From: Eonycteris spelaea
Taxonomy: Eukaryota > Chordata > Mammalia > Chiroptera > Pteropodidae
Direction of reading: 5' to 3'
DNA length: 64,000 nucleotides
Assembly: GCA_003508835.1 (NCBI GenBank)
Contig: PUFA01000027.1
Location: forward strand, 9,486,001 to 9,550,000
Shown: one piece after another, positions 40,046 through 52,185 of the stretch
Layout of the letters: each line of letters begins with the position of its first letter
Numbering within the stretch: the first letter of the stretch is position 1
The notes under the pieces: generated by a model
What the model was told of the DNA's origin: nothing
What the model saw: the letters and a program-made list of their open reading frames with translations, nothing else
Database searches by the model: none
Program-made: the position numbers and the translations under genes

Positions 40046-41989
40046 TATTTCCACCTTCAGTATGAGGGTCTTAATGTTTGAACCAGACCAGACAGCATAG
40101 AGACCTTGGCTGAAATGTTGGCTCAAACTTTTCAAGAATGACTTCATTTTAGGTTTCTACAACTAGGATATTTGATGTATAAACGCTATACAGATGATCC
40201 AAGATACAAGAGGATAAAAATTGTTCTCTCTTGCCTCTCTAGTTCCTGTGAAGAGAGCAAGGCCCTGAGGCAGAAAACACGTAGGCACACAGTTTGCACT
40301 TGTGGAAGGCTGCCAGTGTGAGGTGGGTCCCAGTGGGCACAGAATGTCCCAGATAACTGTGGCTGAAATCAGAGGTGGATGAGAGGATTCTTTAAGAATC
40401 CTGCTATAAGCCACCATAGTAACCTTTTTATATTTCTCAACACTCTCTTTCATTTTATAAGAAACCTAATCTGTTATGCAATATTTTAAATATTATTTTC
40501 TATCCTTCTTGTCACAAAGCTTATAAAAACAGATGTATATTCTCATCACAAAAATAACCTTATATTAAATGATTTTACCACCCACCAAAATTAACAAAAT
40601 TATTAACTATGCAATTTTTCATTTTAAATTAAATCATAGAAATAATTTTCATCTCTCTCTAAACCCATTAAAAGTCCGGCATTTTATAGCAGAGGTGACA
40701 TTGAATGATTCGCAAATTAATGAAACCACTGTTACAATGCTCTAACTTTGGGGAATAGTATTATAAAAGACTTGTAAAACCTGGGCTCCCCCTACTCGCT
40801 CTCTGCTCCTTCAGCAGCACATGTATAACTTATTTAAAAACTAAACCTACACAAAGCCATTTTATAACAATTTTATGCTAAATAATTTTGTAATTTGAGT
40901 AAGAAGTACTCAGATATTTCCATGCAGGCAGATGGGTAAAAGGTTGATTAGACACTCAAATTGTAATCTTGCTCCTTGAAGCAGAAGTGAGCTTTCTATA
41001 AATGACTTAAAAGAGAAATTTTGAGATAAGGTCTCTTCCTAGTCCCCAAAACCATGGAGAAATTGTCCAGAAGACCCATGGCACAAGGCCACAAGTGGCC
41101 TTTGTAATTTAAGACATTATTTAGGAAATTTAAGTACATATTTTGTACATTTTTGCAGGTTCAAATAATGCTGTTACTATACCCAGGTTATAGGATAGGG
41201 GGTCTGAATCATGAGAACCCAAGATTTGAGACAATTTTGTGTCATAATATTCTGAGGTCTATCCCAATGGAGTTTGTCTTTTGACCCACTGCGCAAAATT
41301 GTTTCCTGATTAGGCTGTTTCCAAGCTAAACGAGACAAAAATAGGGCTGAGCAGCCAGGCAGCCAAATGTACCTTTTATAAATCTATCTCTAAACTTGTA
41401 GAGAACTCTAACAATGGTTTCATTAATTTAGCGATCACTCAATGTCATATCTATTATAATGTACTAAGCTCTTAAGAGAAAAAGAAAAAAGAAAATTGTT
41501 TTATTCCCATGATTTAATTTAAAATGAAAAATTGCATTGATGGTAGTCTTGTTAAACTTTTTTGATTTGCTTTATGATTTAAAGTATGGACTTTCTTTTC
41601 TGGAAAGCCATGCTTCTGTCTTTTATTTTAAAACTCCTCAGTGAGCATTCTTATCTTTCTAAGACAGGTAGGAAAACATTTAAGTCATTTTAATAAAAAC
41701 TGGCAGTATGTACTTAAAACTTGGTACAAATGTAGCCCCAAAAGATGTGTATTAAAATAGTGTATACCAAAAATAAAAGAAAGATACCTAGCCAGGACCC
41801 CAAGTCACCTGTGATAACAAGGAAGCACCCTGTCCCCCATAAATAATCACGTACCCTACACTGACTGGGCCCCTCTCCTGGATTCCTGGGCTCTCCTGGG
41901 GATTCTTGCTGAATATAGTTCCCAGCTCTTATGGGGGAGGGGCTGTGATCTCTTTGGCTGTGTGCAGAATTCTTCAGCCAATTCTGAAG
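40046..41989. other. Intron interior, no gene recognised
   Basis: A moderately GC-rich patch at 41800-41960 (gcaccctgtcccccat..., gggggaggggctgtg) is unexplained and may be an old repeat. The 96-codon minus-strand open frame 40163-40453 has no recognisable motif. Confidence 0.45.
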
Positions 41990-42090
41990 TATCTTTTTTT
42001 AAAAAATTATTTTTAACTTTTTTATTTCGAAGTTATTTTAAATTTACAGAAAAGTTGCACACGTAGCACAGAGAACTCCTCTGAAATATC
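41990..42090 (-). mobile_element. L1M 3' end fragment, reverse orientation
   Basis: The phrase 'ttacagaaaagttgcacacg' followed by 'tagcacagagaactcc' after a T-rich start is the standard reversed 3' UTR of old L1M subfamilies. Confidence 0.65.
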
Positions 42091-42539
42091 TTTGTAGGCA
42101 GTATAATACTGTCCCTTCCTCAGAGGGCTCCTTTGAGGATGGCCCTAAATCTCTGTCTTTCCAATCCGTAAACAGTTTTCTTAGAATGGGGATTTCCTGA
42201 ATTTTCCAACCTTCTAAGTGCTTCCTATGACTCTGCAGTTCTGTTAAAGTATCTCAGAGTTACTCAGTCAGACATTCTTGGGATAGTTTAGACTTTACCC
42301 AGGATGATCCAGACAAAATTGTGTATATAATATGGCTACACAGGAGAAAGTCCTCTACTGAAAGCAGAACATAATAGAAGGCAAATGAATTTAATTCTAG
42401 GCTCATGAGGCCCTTTTCCTTCCCTACTAATTTTGAAGCCTCTTTATGAATATCGATTCTCTTTGGAGATTCAGTCATTTCTAGGGTCAGAGAAGATGAC
42501 ATTCTAATCCATTTGACCATATAAACAGAGTCCAGATAT

Positions 42540-42720
42540 AATAATGTTAACTTCTAAGTTTTGAATGTTCACGTCTCGGTTTGGCAAATGTATCATAACT
42601 GTGTTAAGATGTTAACTTTAGAGAGAACAGAGGAAAATGTATATAGAAATTCTCTAAGCCATCTTTGCAACCTTTCTGTGAGTTTAAAATTATTCCAATG
42701 CAAAAATTTTACTTAAAAAT
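42540..42720 (+). mobile_element. L1M 3' end fragment, forward orientation
   Basis: Reads 'atgttaacttctaagttttg', 'aagatgttaactttagagag', 'tctttgcaacctttctgtga', 'aaaattattccaatgcaaaa'. This is the 3' end of L1MC/ME-type elements, ending in an A-rich tail. With 41990-42090 it forms an opposed pair of L1M tails. Confidence 0.7.
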
Positions 42721-45527
42721 TTGTGGTAGAGGGAAATCTCTACTAATTCAAAAAGTCAAATAAAGCCTAATGAATGATATAATCAGTCTTTATAAAGAAT
42801 AGAAAATTGTCTAGATTCTGTCCTAGATACATTGACTATTTTTTATTACAGACTAACATTGAACATTATGACCAGTGTATTTCTAAATAAAATACTCAAA
42901 GATTTGGGGAAATTCAAGTGGTAGGATATATCCTAAAAACTTAATAACAAAAACGACCAGAAGGAGCCTTTATTGTAAATAAACTATATACTTGAAAACA
43001 CTTATCTACTTATTTTCTTCTGATTTCCTTTATACTAGGTGATCATGCAAACAGAATTAAAGGGAGAAAACTCTGTTTGTGTTCTTGTCCATTATAAATA
43101 TTTACATATTTTGGTGAACTATAAAATCAGTGTTAGCAAAATTGGTTTGAAAGGATAGGAGGAATTTTTGATTAAAAATCAGTCATAATAAGATTGGGGA
43201 AAATGTCTTCTGAGGAAAAAAAATTGTTTTTTTTTTTTAGTTTTTCCCAACATCCTTTTTGAGAGTACTGTACACAGTTATATCACACAGACATTTTAAG
43301 ACTTCTCTATTACACTAGATCTCTTCATTTTCTTAATTTGTTATTTGTAGAATTCACTTCTCTGGCTTCATTTTCTTATCTCATTATACTGCATTCAGCA
43401 AGAGTTTGTTTTAAAACCATCTTTAAATAAAATCTCTTATTTCTTTTCATCACTGATAAGTCCTTAACCATGTACAAAATCATTTTTGTTGAACCAAACT
43501 TCCAGTTCACACACCCCTGCTCCTAGAAATTCCATGATGAAATACATCATTAAATACCTCAGAAAAATCATGGAGTTATTTTTCCCCCACTTTGTTTCTC
43601 ATCTGTACTTGAGAAATTTGATGATTTAGAGAAGGAGGACGGAGGGTGGGGTGAGTCCTGACTGACGTCAAGAGTCTGGCTACTAGATGACTTCAGTTGG
43701 TTTTAAGCAATTGCTTTTAATATAATAATTCTTCTTTTAATCTTCGTCCAAATACTCATGCTTACTTCTAGAACCCAGCCTGTCCTCTTTCTTAATGGCA
43801 GAATGTTCTGTTGTACAGCCTTAGGCTCAAGGGTTGGTCAAGGGGCTGCAACTTTTAGTAAACTAAGCAGTTCAGAGGACCAAACAGATGTCTTTTAAAA
43901 AAAGAGTGTTTATAATCTGAAGGACCATAAAGCTTGAGTGTTTATTGTCATGGGCTTTGCCCTGTAGCTATAGATCTAGAAAAAAAACAGAAAGTGCCTG
44001 GGGGTTAAAATGAAGACTTGTCTGGGACAATGTCTCTTCATCTTTGAATGGCCAATGGTGGCAACTCAGCTAGGTGGACTGTGCAGCAGCAACAGGGTCC
44101 ACGGCCAGTGACAGTGGAATAGAGAGTGCAGAAGAACCAAAAGGGGATCCTTTAGGAAACTGAAGATATGAAAAATATGGTAACAATGTGCTAGTCAGAC
44201 AAGAAACCTGATAATCTCACTCCTGTTCTGATTGCTAATTTGGTAGTATTTTGATAGTTCTAAGTATAAAGAACTTCTGTCTCCTTTTCTTTTAGAGTAG
44301 ACTTAAAAAAGAGATTTGCAGTGAAAACAAGATTCAATGGGGACCTTTTTTTTTTTTTTCAGCAACAGTTTCTACTTATAATGGCTTGTCTCACTCTCAA
44401 AGAAGAACATCTGTGGAGAAGAATACTGGGCTCCTATATATCACTTCTCTCCAATCTCTTTCCTTTTGGGACTGGGACCTTGATTGTTTGAGGTATACCA
44501 GTTCCTAAAGCTATATACTTAGGAAATCAGGGCTTCAACGATCAGCACATGAGTATTACAATTATTTTCAAACATATGGTAAATATAACAATTATGATTA
44601 TATCTACAGCACATAAATTCCAAAAACACATTGGCAAAAAAAACCAAAAAACAAACCCACAACAGTTTATTTATTTTTTTATTTACAAGCCATCAGGAGG
44701 TCTGCAATCCTATGTGTTGGTTTCTCAGTGTCATCAGAGACCCAGATTCCTATCTTTCTGCTTTGCCATCCTCAATGTGCAGTATCTAAGCTCATATCTC
44801 AAAATGGCTTCAATTGCTCCAACCCTCATATCAATGTACCAGCCAGCAGAATGAAGAAGCCAGGTGAGCAAAAGGAGGCTCCTTTCTGAGTCAACTTTTT
44901 AAAGCATCCTCCCTAGATGTCTTACATACTGCTTCTACATATATCTCATAGTCCATAATTTAGTCACACAGTCGCATGAAACTACAGAAGAGGCTGGGAA
45001 TTGTAGTCTGTTAACTGAATGCAGTACTGCACTGAATTAAATCTGGCATTCCAATCCGAAGAAAGAAGGGAGCATGGCTATGGAATGGTGTCATTTAACA
45101 TAGCCTGTCTATAGAGGGCATGTTAACGGGCATTCATACTGGTGTTTTAATACAGCATATATTTTGTTTATAAAAACCAAGATTGACTACACTTTGTGGT
45201 TGTCTCTGGTCATCATCAATCATGGACTGAAAGGCTTTTAAAGATGAGGTATGCACTGCCTAGCATTTCTGTAACAACCCACTTAGTCACTTCCCCCTGA
45301 ATTTCAGGCACAAGATACCAAAATGTAAACAAATCTGTGTGGAATAGGCCAAGATTATTCATTAATTTATGTCAACAAACTTTTAGATAAGATGATGCCA
45401 ACTTTGAATATTAGTATGACTTAAGAATTAGTTAAATGTATGTCGAATATATAAATTAACATTTTTTAAGAAAGCATCTTTCTATATTCTAGACCTAAAA
45501 TTACTACATAATATTAAAGGCAAATAC
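42721..45527. other. Intron interior; probable unnamed repeat at 44.65-45.07 kb
   Basis: Segment 44690-45060 ('aggaggtctgcaatcc', 'tagtcacacagtcgcatgaa', 'gaggctgggaattgtagtct') resembles an interspersed repeat I have seen in mammals but cannot name. The 101-codon open frame 44549-44854 overlaps it. T-runs occur at 43227-43239 and 44347-44360. No gene was found. Confidence 0.4.
43663..43670. promoter_or_regulatory. CRE palindrome TGACGTCA (sequence match only)
   Basis: A perfect full CRE palindrome in a locally purine/GC-rich patch (43630-43680). Intronic CRE sites retaining the CpG are uncommon, but one 8-mer has little statistical weight. No promoter features were seen around it. Confidence 0.3.
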
Positions 45528-45731
45528 AGGTTGCTAGCAAATTTGTCTTGCCATGTTTTTATGTAAATAAAGTTTTATTAAAACAGTCACTCTCAAATTT
45601 TGACATACTGTCAGTGGCTGCTTTCAATCTATAATGGCAGAATCAAGTAGCTGTGTCAGATAGTCTGGCCCATAAAGCCTAAAATATTCACTATCTAGAT
45701 TCATATAGAAAAAGTTTGCTTATCCTTCAAA
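45528..45731 (+). mobile_element. Nonautonomous hAT-like element (unnamed)
   Basis: Matches the common mammalian element with 'tgtaaataaagttttattaa', 'tggctgctttcaatctataa', 'ggcagaatcaagtagctgtg', 'aagcctaaaatattcactat' and terminal 'gaaaaagtttgcttatcc'. Near full length, about 200 bp. Confidence 0.7.
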
Positions 45732-45822
45732 GAAGGCATAACAAAGTAAATACAGAACATATTGAATTTCTCTCACATTTAGAAGGACCCACAGAACTTT
45801 CCTGAAAAATTGCTTTTATAGT

Positions 45823-45838
45823 TATATATATATATAGT
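45823..45838. repeat. Short TA repeat
   Basis: TA dinucleotide run between two copies of a 'tagtttcatagttata' type motif; low complexity. Confidence 0.8.
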
Positions 45839-45930
45839 TTCATAGTTATATTATTTAATTGTATAGCAGATTAACCAATTTTTACCTTCTTATAGAATGG
45901 AGAATTTCTTCCTCTTATAAACATTTAATC

Positions 45931-46163
45931 CAGTGGTTCTCAAGTGATAGCAATTTTACCTATCAGGAGACATTTGGCAATATCTGGGGACATTTTAGTT
46001 GTCACAACTGGGCGGTCGGGGGAAGGGGTGGCAGCTGACACTGATGTCTAGTGAATAGAAGTCAGGGGTGCTGCTGAGCATTCTACAATGCACAGGACAA
46101 TGGCCCATCACAAAGAACTATCTCGCTCCAAATGTTAACAGTGCTAAGGTCGAGAAAACCCAT
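45931..46163 (+). mobile_element. MER20 (hAT-Charlie), forward orientation
   Basis: Begins 'cagtggttctcaagtgatag' and includes 'ggagacatttggcaatatct', 'gttgtcacaactggg', 'gctgctgagcattctacaat', 'gcacaggacaatggcccatc', ending 'gtgctaaggtcgagaaaac'. Essentially full length, with an extra G-rich stretch at 46013-46031. I see no clean 8-bp target duplication at these edges. Confidence 0.88.
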
Positions 46164-46765
46164 GGCAGGTGAGAACTCTCCGGGACCAAACAGGTGGTCG
46201 CCAATAACCTATCACTTTCCTGTCTTGTGGTATTGTCTTGGGCACAGAAGCTTTGTTATGTTCCCTCATCCTTTTTTCTCTAAACAAAAATACCATTTTT
46301 TACCTGCACTTAATTAACAGATTAAAGTTTCCCATTAATCATTTAAAATGAACCGATATAACGTTTCACGAACATGTGTCACGCCATGCTGAACGCTGGC
46401 TTCTGACTTCTGCTCTGAAAGAGAAAAAGATTCCATGGCCCAAAGAACTGGAGGAAGGACACTAATAATATCACCATCTTTGAAGTTCACTATCTACAAG
46501 GATATTAATGGCTCTAAGAAGTCTCGTGGTAAAGAAACCTGTGAACTCTGGACATGCCGATTCTTCCTGTTGAGGCAGCTGGGTTATAGACAGAGTTCTA
46601 GGGAAAATGCAGTAGGTCAGTGAGGCAAAGGTCATGCCAGAATTTGCTAAACGGTGTTCCCTAGATGACTCATTCAGACATAGTCATCAGTAGGAAAACT
46701 AAAAGTATTCCTAAATAAGTAAGTTTGGAGATTACTAGGTTAGACTGAGTTTAATCAGTTTATTT

Positions 46766-47320
46766 ATAGCAAGGGTTTTTAAACCACTTTTTGTGGGACA
46801 ACCTTTCTGACAGTCATAGATCCCTTCTCAGAATAATACTACCAAATACATAAAACAAAATGTATAGGGCTTCAAGGGGAAACAAATTTTACTGAAGTAC
46901 AATTATCAAAATATAAAAATAAATCACTGACACTTTGTTTTGTTATTGACACTATGTGATATTGACCTATTGTGATAGGTCTAATAACTACCATATTTTT
47001 AAAGTAGTAAAGAGCATAAATGATATTTTGTGATATGAAAATATCTGTGATTTTAATTAGGGACAAAGTGTCAGGTACTGCTAATATTACTAGAGCTTGC
47101 TGTCCTCATTCAAGTTGAAGGAAATAATTCCAGTGAGAGGTTAGTAAAAACGAACATATAAAACATCACAGAGCCTTTAAAATGTTATGTTGGTTGTGAA
47201 TTTCCAAGAGTGAGGGTTGTGGGACTGATCTGAACTTGTTTGAATATAGAAACTATTAATTTATTCCAAAACTACAGTTCCACATGGCATGTGGAAATTC
47301 TGCTCTAAACCAGTGCTTTA
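46766..47320 (+). mobile_element. Nonautonomous DNA transposon (hAT-like, unnamed)
   Basis: Contains 'catagatcccttctcagaat', 'atacataaaacaaaatgtat', 'taataactaccatattttta', 'gagcataaatgatattttgt', 'gacaaagtgtcaggtactgc'. This phrase order is well known in mammalian DNA-transposon repeats that begin ccatggacccctt-like. Boundaries are approximate. Confidence 0.55.
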
Positions 47321-50300
47321 GGCCTGGAAGCTTCTAATATCATAATGCAGTATTGCATTTATAATCATTGTTTCCAGCTAGCATTTTCAAATCCAGTTCA
47401 GCTCCATGATAACAGCTGTTGTTTTCTTCACCGATCTATTTCACTCAGAAACGATTTTTTAAAAAATTTCTTTGAGATTCATACTTGTTCCTAGCAAGTA
47501 TCTCCATTTAAATTCCCAGAATGAAAAGAGAAGTGAGTTGTCTCACACCTCTATACTTAGGGAATCTGGGCTGATTGCAACTTTTGCCTAACACGTGACT
47601 CTATCAAGTATGATCCCCTTCTAATTAAGTAACCTCATTCATCAAGAAAGATCTGTGATGATATGGTAATATATATATAAATATTTTTTGCCACAGGAAC
47701 CATGACACAGCCATGTGCTGGTTGCTAAAATACTTGCACACATTTTAGTGAAAAGCAAGAGATTAGTGAGAAAAAAAGTGTAAACTGTCAGCCCATAAAT
47801 TATGACTGCCCTTCGTCTAGTAATTACAGCAAAGCTGTACCTAGCTGTCCCTCTGGTGAACTCCAGCAAATATAGCCTTTCAAGCTTATCATGTACAGCT
47901 CCTCTCCCAGGACATGTGACCTCTTCTAAAAGATCAAATATTTTGACGGGAAACATAAAGAATAAAGTGGAAGAATAAAGAAAATAAACAAACAAAAAAG
48001 ATTACTAGCATTCATTAGATTAATTTCTACACATATTATTTTTAAAAGATCTATCTAATAGAAACTTTTATCTATTTTTCAATTTCTCTAAGTGGTGCTT
48101 GCCATTTTAATGGCAGTTAGTAGGCACAACAGAAAGCAAGCAGGGCGCTAGTAGAGGTGCCCTCCTATTAATCCCATTATACACGTTAGAATTGTTGGAC
48201 AGAGCAGTGTTCTTTTAAAGCTGCGCCTGCCAGGAAGCAGTGGTATCCCTATTTGAAGGAAGATTCTCTCTTGTGAATTATATAAAATGCTCCAGAAATA
48301 ATGTTAAGTGAAATGATAGTTAGTTGTTCTGTTATTTTTTTTAATATTAAGCAAATATGCATAAATACCTAAGCAAAAAGAAAGAAAAGTAGGAAGAAAG
48401 AACACTGAATGGAAAAATACTTAAAAAAAAAAAAAAGAAAGAAAAAACAGTGCTTATTCTAGGCTGAAGGGATTAGAGGGGATCTTTTTCATATTTAAAA
48501 TTATATGTATTATTGACATTTTTTACAATATGTAACTATGATTTTATCAAGAAAATAAAATATAAAATAAAGATGACTGTATACCTTTGAAAATTGTAAG
48601 AATAGCTTGATGAATGAATGCAAAGGCTCACCATTGATTTTAATTGATAATATAATTTTTAAAAGTCAGTAAGGTGAAGGAAGAGAAGAACATTGACTAC
48701 TTTCTCAAAAAGCACCGTTTAAAAAAGTGTATAAGATGACAGATGTGGTAATGACACTGAGACAAGAGCAGAGATGAAATCAGAAGCTTCTTGAACTCCC
48801 TTCTCACCCTTTGCCAACTCAGAGAGCTTTTATACAGAATTTCAAGTGCTGTCCTTTACCCCTTTGTTAACTTGTTCTAAACATGAAGGCGAGCACTCTT
48901 GGAAAGATCATTTAAAACACTAACTGCCCTCTCATTATAGCTTCTTCACACCTTGCCAGCTTAAACAGTAAATCACAAATCATTTCGTGTTGTTATTGGT
49001 GAAGCGTATCTTTCAATATGATCACTGATTTAAGAGTTGATAGCTTTTTAAAAGTCAGACTAACATGGTAGCATTTGGGATGAGTCTTCTTTTGTGTGTC
49101 TGTTTCATTCCTTTGTTGGAGTTCCACATTTTCTGTGTATGGGATTGAGGAATCATGGAAAATTGCCACTTGGGTGATAAATTACTGTTTTCACCCATCA
49201 AACATCGAAAATGCTTCATACGAGCCTTGCACACCATTATGTTGTCCCATCTAGGACCCTTTGAAAGTCAGCAGGGTGCATCTGGCTGAAATTCAGTCAG
49301 GCGATTAAATTTATTCAAGCTTGGTGAACTTGAGAGCTTTAAAAGGAGAGTAGCTGAAGGGATGAGATTATAGTCCTGACAGGGCTCTGGAAAGGTGTCT
49401 GACATCTGACTGCTCATAGTGAGGCATGATACCTGTTTCCATTGATTTGCAACAAAGTCTTTCTCAATAAGTATTTCCACTTAACATTTCCTCTCAGGGA
49501 ACCTGTGCAGTTGAAGATATTTACGAGTTGCTTTCAGCTTAAAAATAAATCACCTCTAATTCTTCTAAGTGAAATCAATCAAAAACCTGTAAAAAATGGA
49601 CTGGTTGTTTGGTCGATTCTGGCAGAAAAGTAAACAGCACTTCAGCTTTTCTCCGCCATTAAGGCCTAAATGGCCTAGAAAGTAAATCAATATTTCTAGT
49701 CAGCCTTCTGGCTATTGTTTAGCCAGTAGATATGGATTTGCTCTGGCTTACTGCACTCCTCCGGGACTAACCTATAATCCTCTGAGAGGAATAATAAGTT
49801 CGTTATATAGTTCAGCTCTCTGTTGTACATTTAAATGGACCCCATCCATCAGTGGCCCTTGTTAAAGTTAAAGGATGAGGGCATCCTATTCTACTCTTTC
49901 TATAGTGAAACACTTCCAACGTAGGGAGGGGGACTTTATAACTCAAAGTTGTACTGGTTGGCAGATGACCTAAAAACCGTGGAGGTACAGGCAGTAACAC
50001 CAATGTGAGGAGGCATATGTCACTGCTATTTTAAGACAGAAAACACTACTTGCCCATTTCTGAGCACACTGTGATATATTTATAAAGTACATGATACAGA
50101 ATCTTCATTATTCCCATTAATCCTTCTCTGATATTTCTATTTAAATACTGCTGTGATTCCAAAGAGTAAAAGCTAGTCAGACCTTCTTTCTTTTCTGCTA
50201 CTAACCAAAATGCCTCCCTGTGTCCATGTCACCAAATGGACATCTCTCATATGCCTATTAATTTTATTTTAATAATTTGCTACAATAACTTCATAATAAA

Positions 50301-52104
50301 GTTCTTGAGGATTTCGGAAGGAATGTTAGGGAAAAGATAATTCCTTGAAGGAAGTAAGTTTCACTTGCTTTTCAACTTGATGAACTGAAATTCTCTTTTG
50401 AGTGCCATCCATGTTTCCTGGTTTAATATGAGGAAGTTTTAATGAAGGAATAATGTTTCTCTGGACTATTTTATACACTGAATTCTTATGTCATTGTATT
50501 GATTTCTTGATAACAACCACAAAGAGAGGATTTATGATCATTTGAAACTTTTAAATGTAGATATTTATAGTGCACAGTACATTTCTTCAACAAAACAAGC
50601 ACCACAACAAACAAAAGAAATCTCGAGTTATTTTTCATGCACCCAAGAGTCACAGGTGTCTCTGATTTCAACTTTGTATTTCATTCAGAGATCTGTTTCA
50701 CAATTTTACTTAAGGAAAATTCTCACAACGGAATTGAGAAAGGAAAATATAGTTAAGTAAAATACCACAACAGAGTTTAGAAGATGGAATACGGATGCAA
50801 AATATGCCATTTAAAAAAGAAAGTGATTTATTCTCTAATATTGGTTTAGAGTAGGTAAAATTACTTCGTGAAGAGATTTTTGCTATCGCCTTCTTAAAGG
50901 ACTCAGCGCATGAATTTCTGGAAAGTTTGTTTTAGCTTTAAATAAATTAGATCTTAAATTAGAGAAAATTCAATTCTCTGGAAATTTGTCACTGGGAAAA
51001 ACGAATTCAAGAAAAATCAACATAAAACCAGCATATATTCATTTTGACAATTTATTAACTCTATTTGCTAGAGATATTTTGTAATTAAAATTAAGTAACA
51101 TCAAGTAATATATTAATTCACTTTTAAGAATTCAATGAAAAATTAATTTTGTGTGGAAATATATAGTTTTATCTATTTTGTTTTTGGGGGTTTTTTGCTG
51201 CATTTTGAATACGTCTATGGTGAGAGTCTGACTGAGTCAGATCTAGACACTTGCAAACAAGCCAACTATCTCATTCAAGATCTTTCTCTATACTACTTGA
51301 AGAGTAAAGTTCACCTAAGAAAAACATTCACATTTCTATCTCCTAATAATTATCAGTGAACGGGATATAGCATGCATTAAAAACATGATTATTAAAAGAA
51401 TGCATAACTGAATTAGTAAGTAAATGAATGTCTATAAATATAAATTAACATTATTATTTTATTTCTGTAGCAGATGCTTAGACCATTTATCAGTAGATCA
51501 CTCAGGTCTCACCAGGTTACTGACAACCATTATCAGAGTAAAATCACTGAGTGAAGCAGATTTGGTGCTTTTGTCTTCATGTAGGGAGTGGAGAATGGTT
51601 GGAAAGATAGAATTCTGGTCACATCCTACTTGAATTCCAAATTCCTTTGGCAAAAAGTGGTTCTGATACACAATTACAACAAATAAATAAGAATTCAAGG
51701 ATATTTGATTGGCCGCATGTAATGAACTGAGAACATTTATTTAAAACAGCAAAATAATTTTGAGGTAAAAATTTCCCTAATATTTCCCTCTTAGGAGAAA
51801 AAAATCTACAGAAATATCTCTACACTAGGTCAAAAGTATTTTAGGAAAAGAATAGGAAGCAACAGCTTACAGGGCATAACAGGCCTTTTTCTGTATATCC
51901 TGTGCATTTGTAATTGATTTGATGACAAGGAACACCAACTTTGAACCACAATTAAGCAAAATGTCACTCCCTCAAAACAGAAATCTATTCTTCTCATTGG
52001 CAAACATGTATTACAAAAATAAGCACTCAATATTAAATTTTTAATGTTATCAATAAAATGTACAGAAATTTATTTTCTTGTCATGTAATAATCAATATAT
52101 TATT
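47321..52104. other. Intron interior; repeat-poor stretch at 48.75-49.75 kb
   Basis: No gene. An A-run occurs at 48422-48435 followed by AAAG. The roughly 1-kb block 48750-49750 has balanced composition and no repeat phrases that I recognise, so it is a candidate for unique or conserved noncoding sequence. Short open frames here (47642-47995 minus, 49268-49480 minus, 49812-50003 minus, 51424-51633) show no protein family. Confidence 0.45.
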
Positions 52105-52185
52105 TTTAATTTTGCATTTTGGCCTGCAGAAACTAAATATTTACTATTTGGCCTTTATAGAAAAACTTCCCTACCCCTGGCTCTT
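52105..52185 (+). mobile_element. Fragment of the same hAT-like family as 45528-45731
   Basis: The tail 'ggcctgcagaaactaaatat', 'ttactatttggcctttatag', 'aaaaacttccctacccctgg' matches the 3' third of that family. The 5' part is lost. Confidence 0.6.

Noticed and set aside
47642..47995. 117-codon minus-strand open frame in the host gene's orientation
   Set aside because: No similarity to DGK domains, no matching acceptor and donor with compatible phase, and low-complexity ends.
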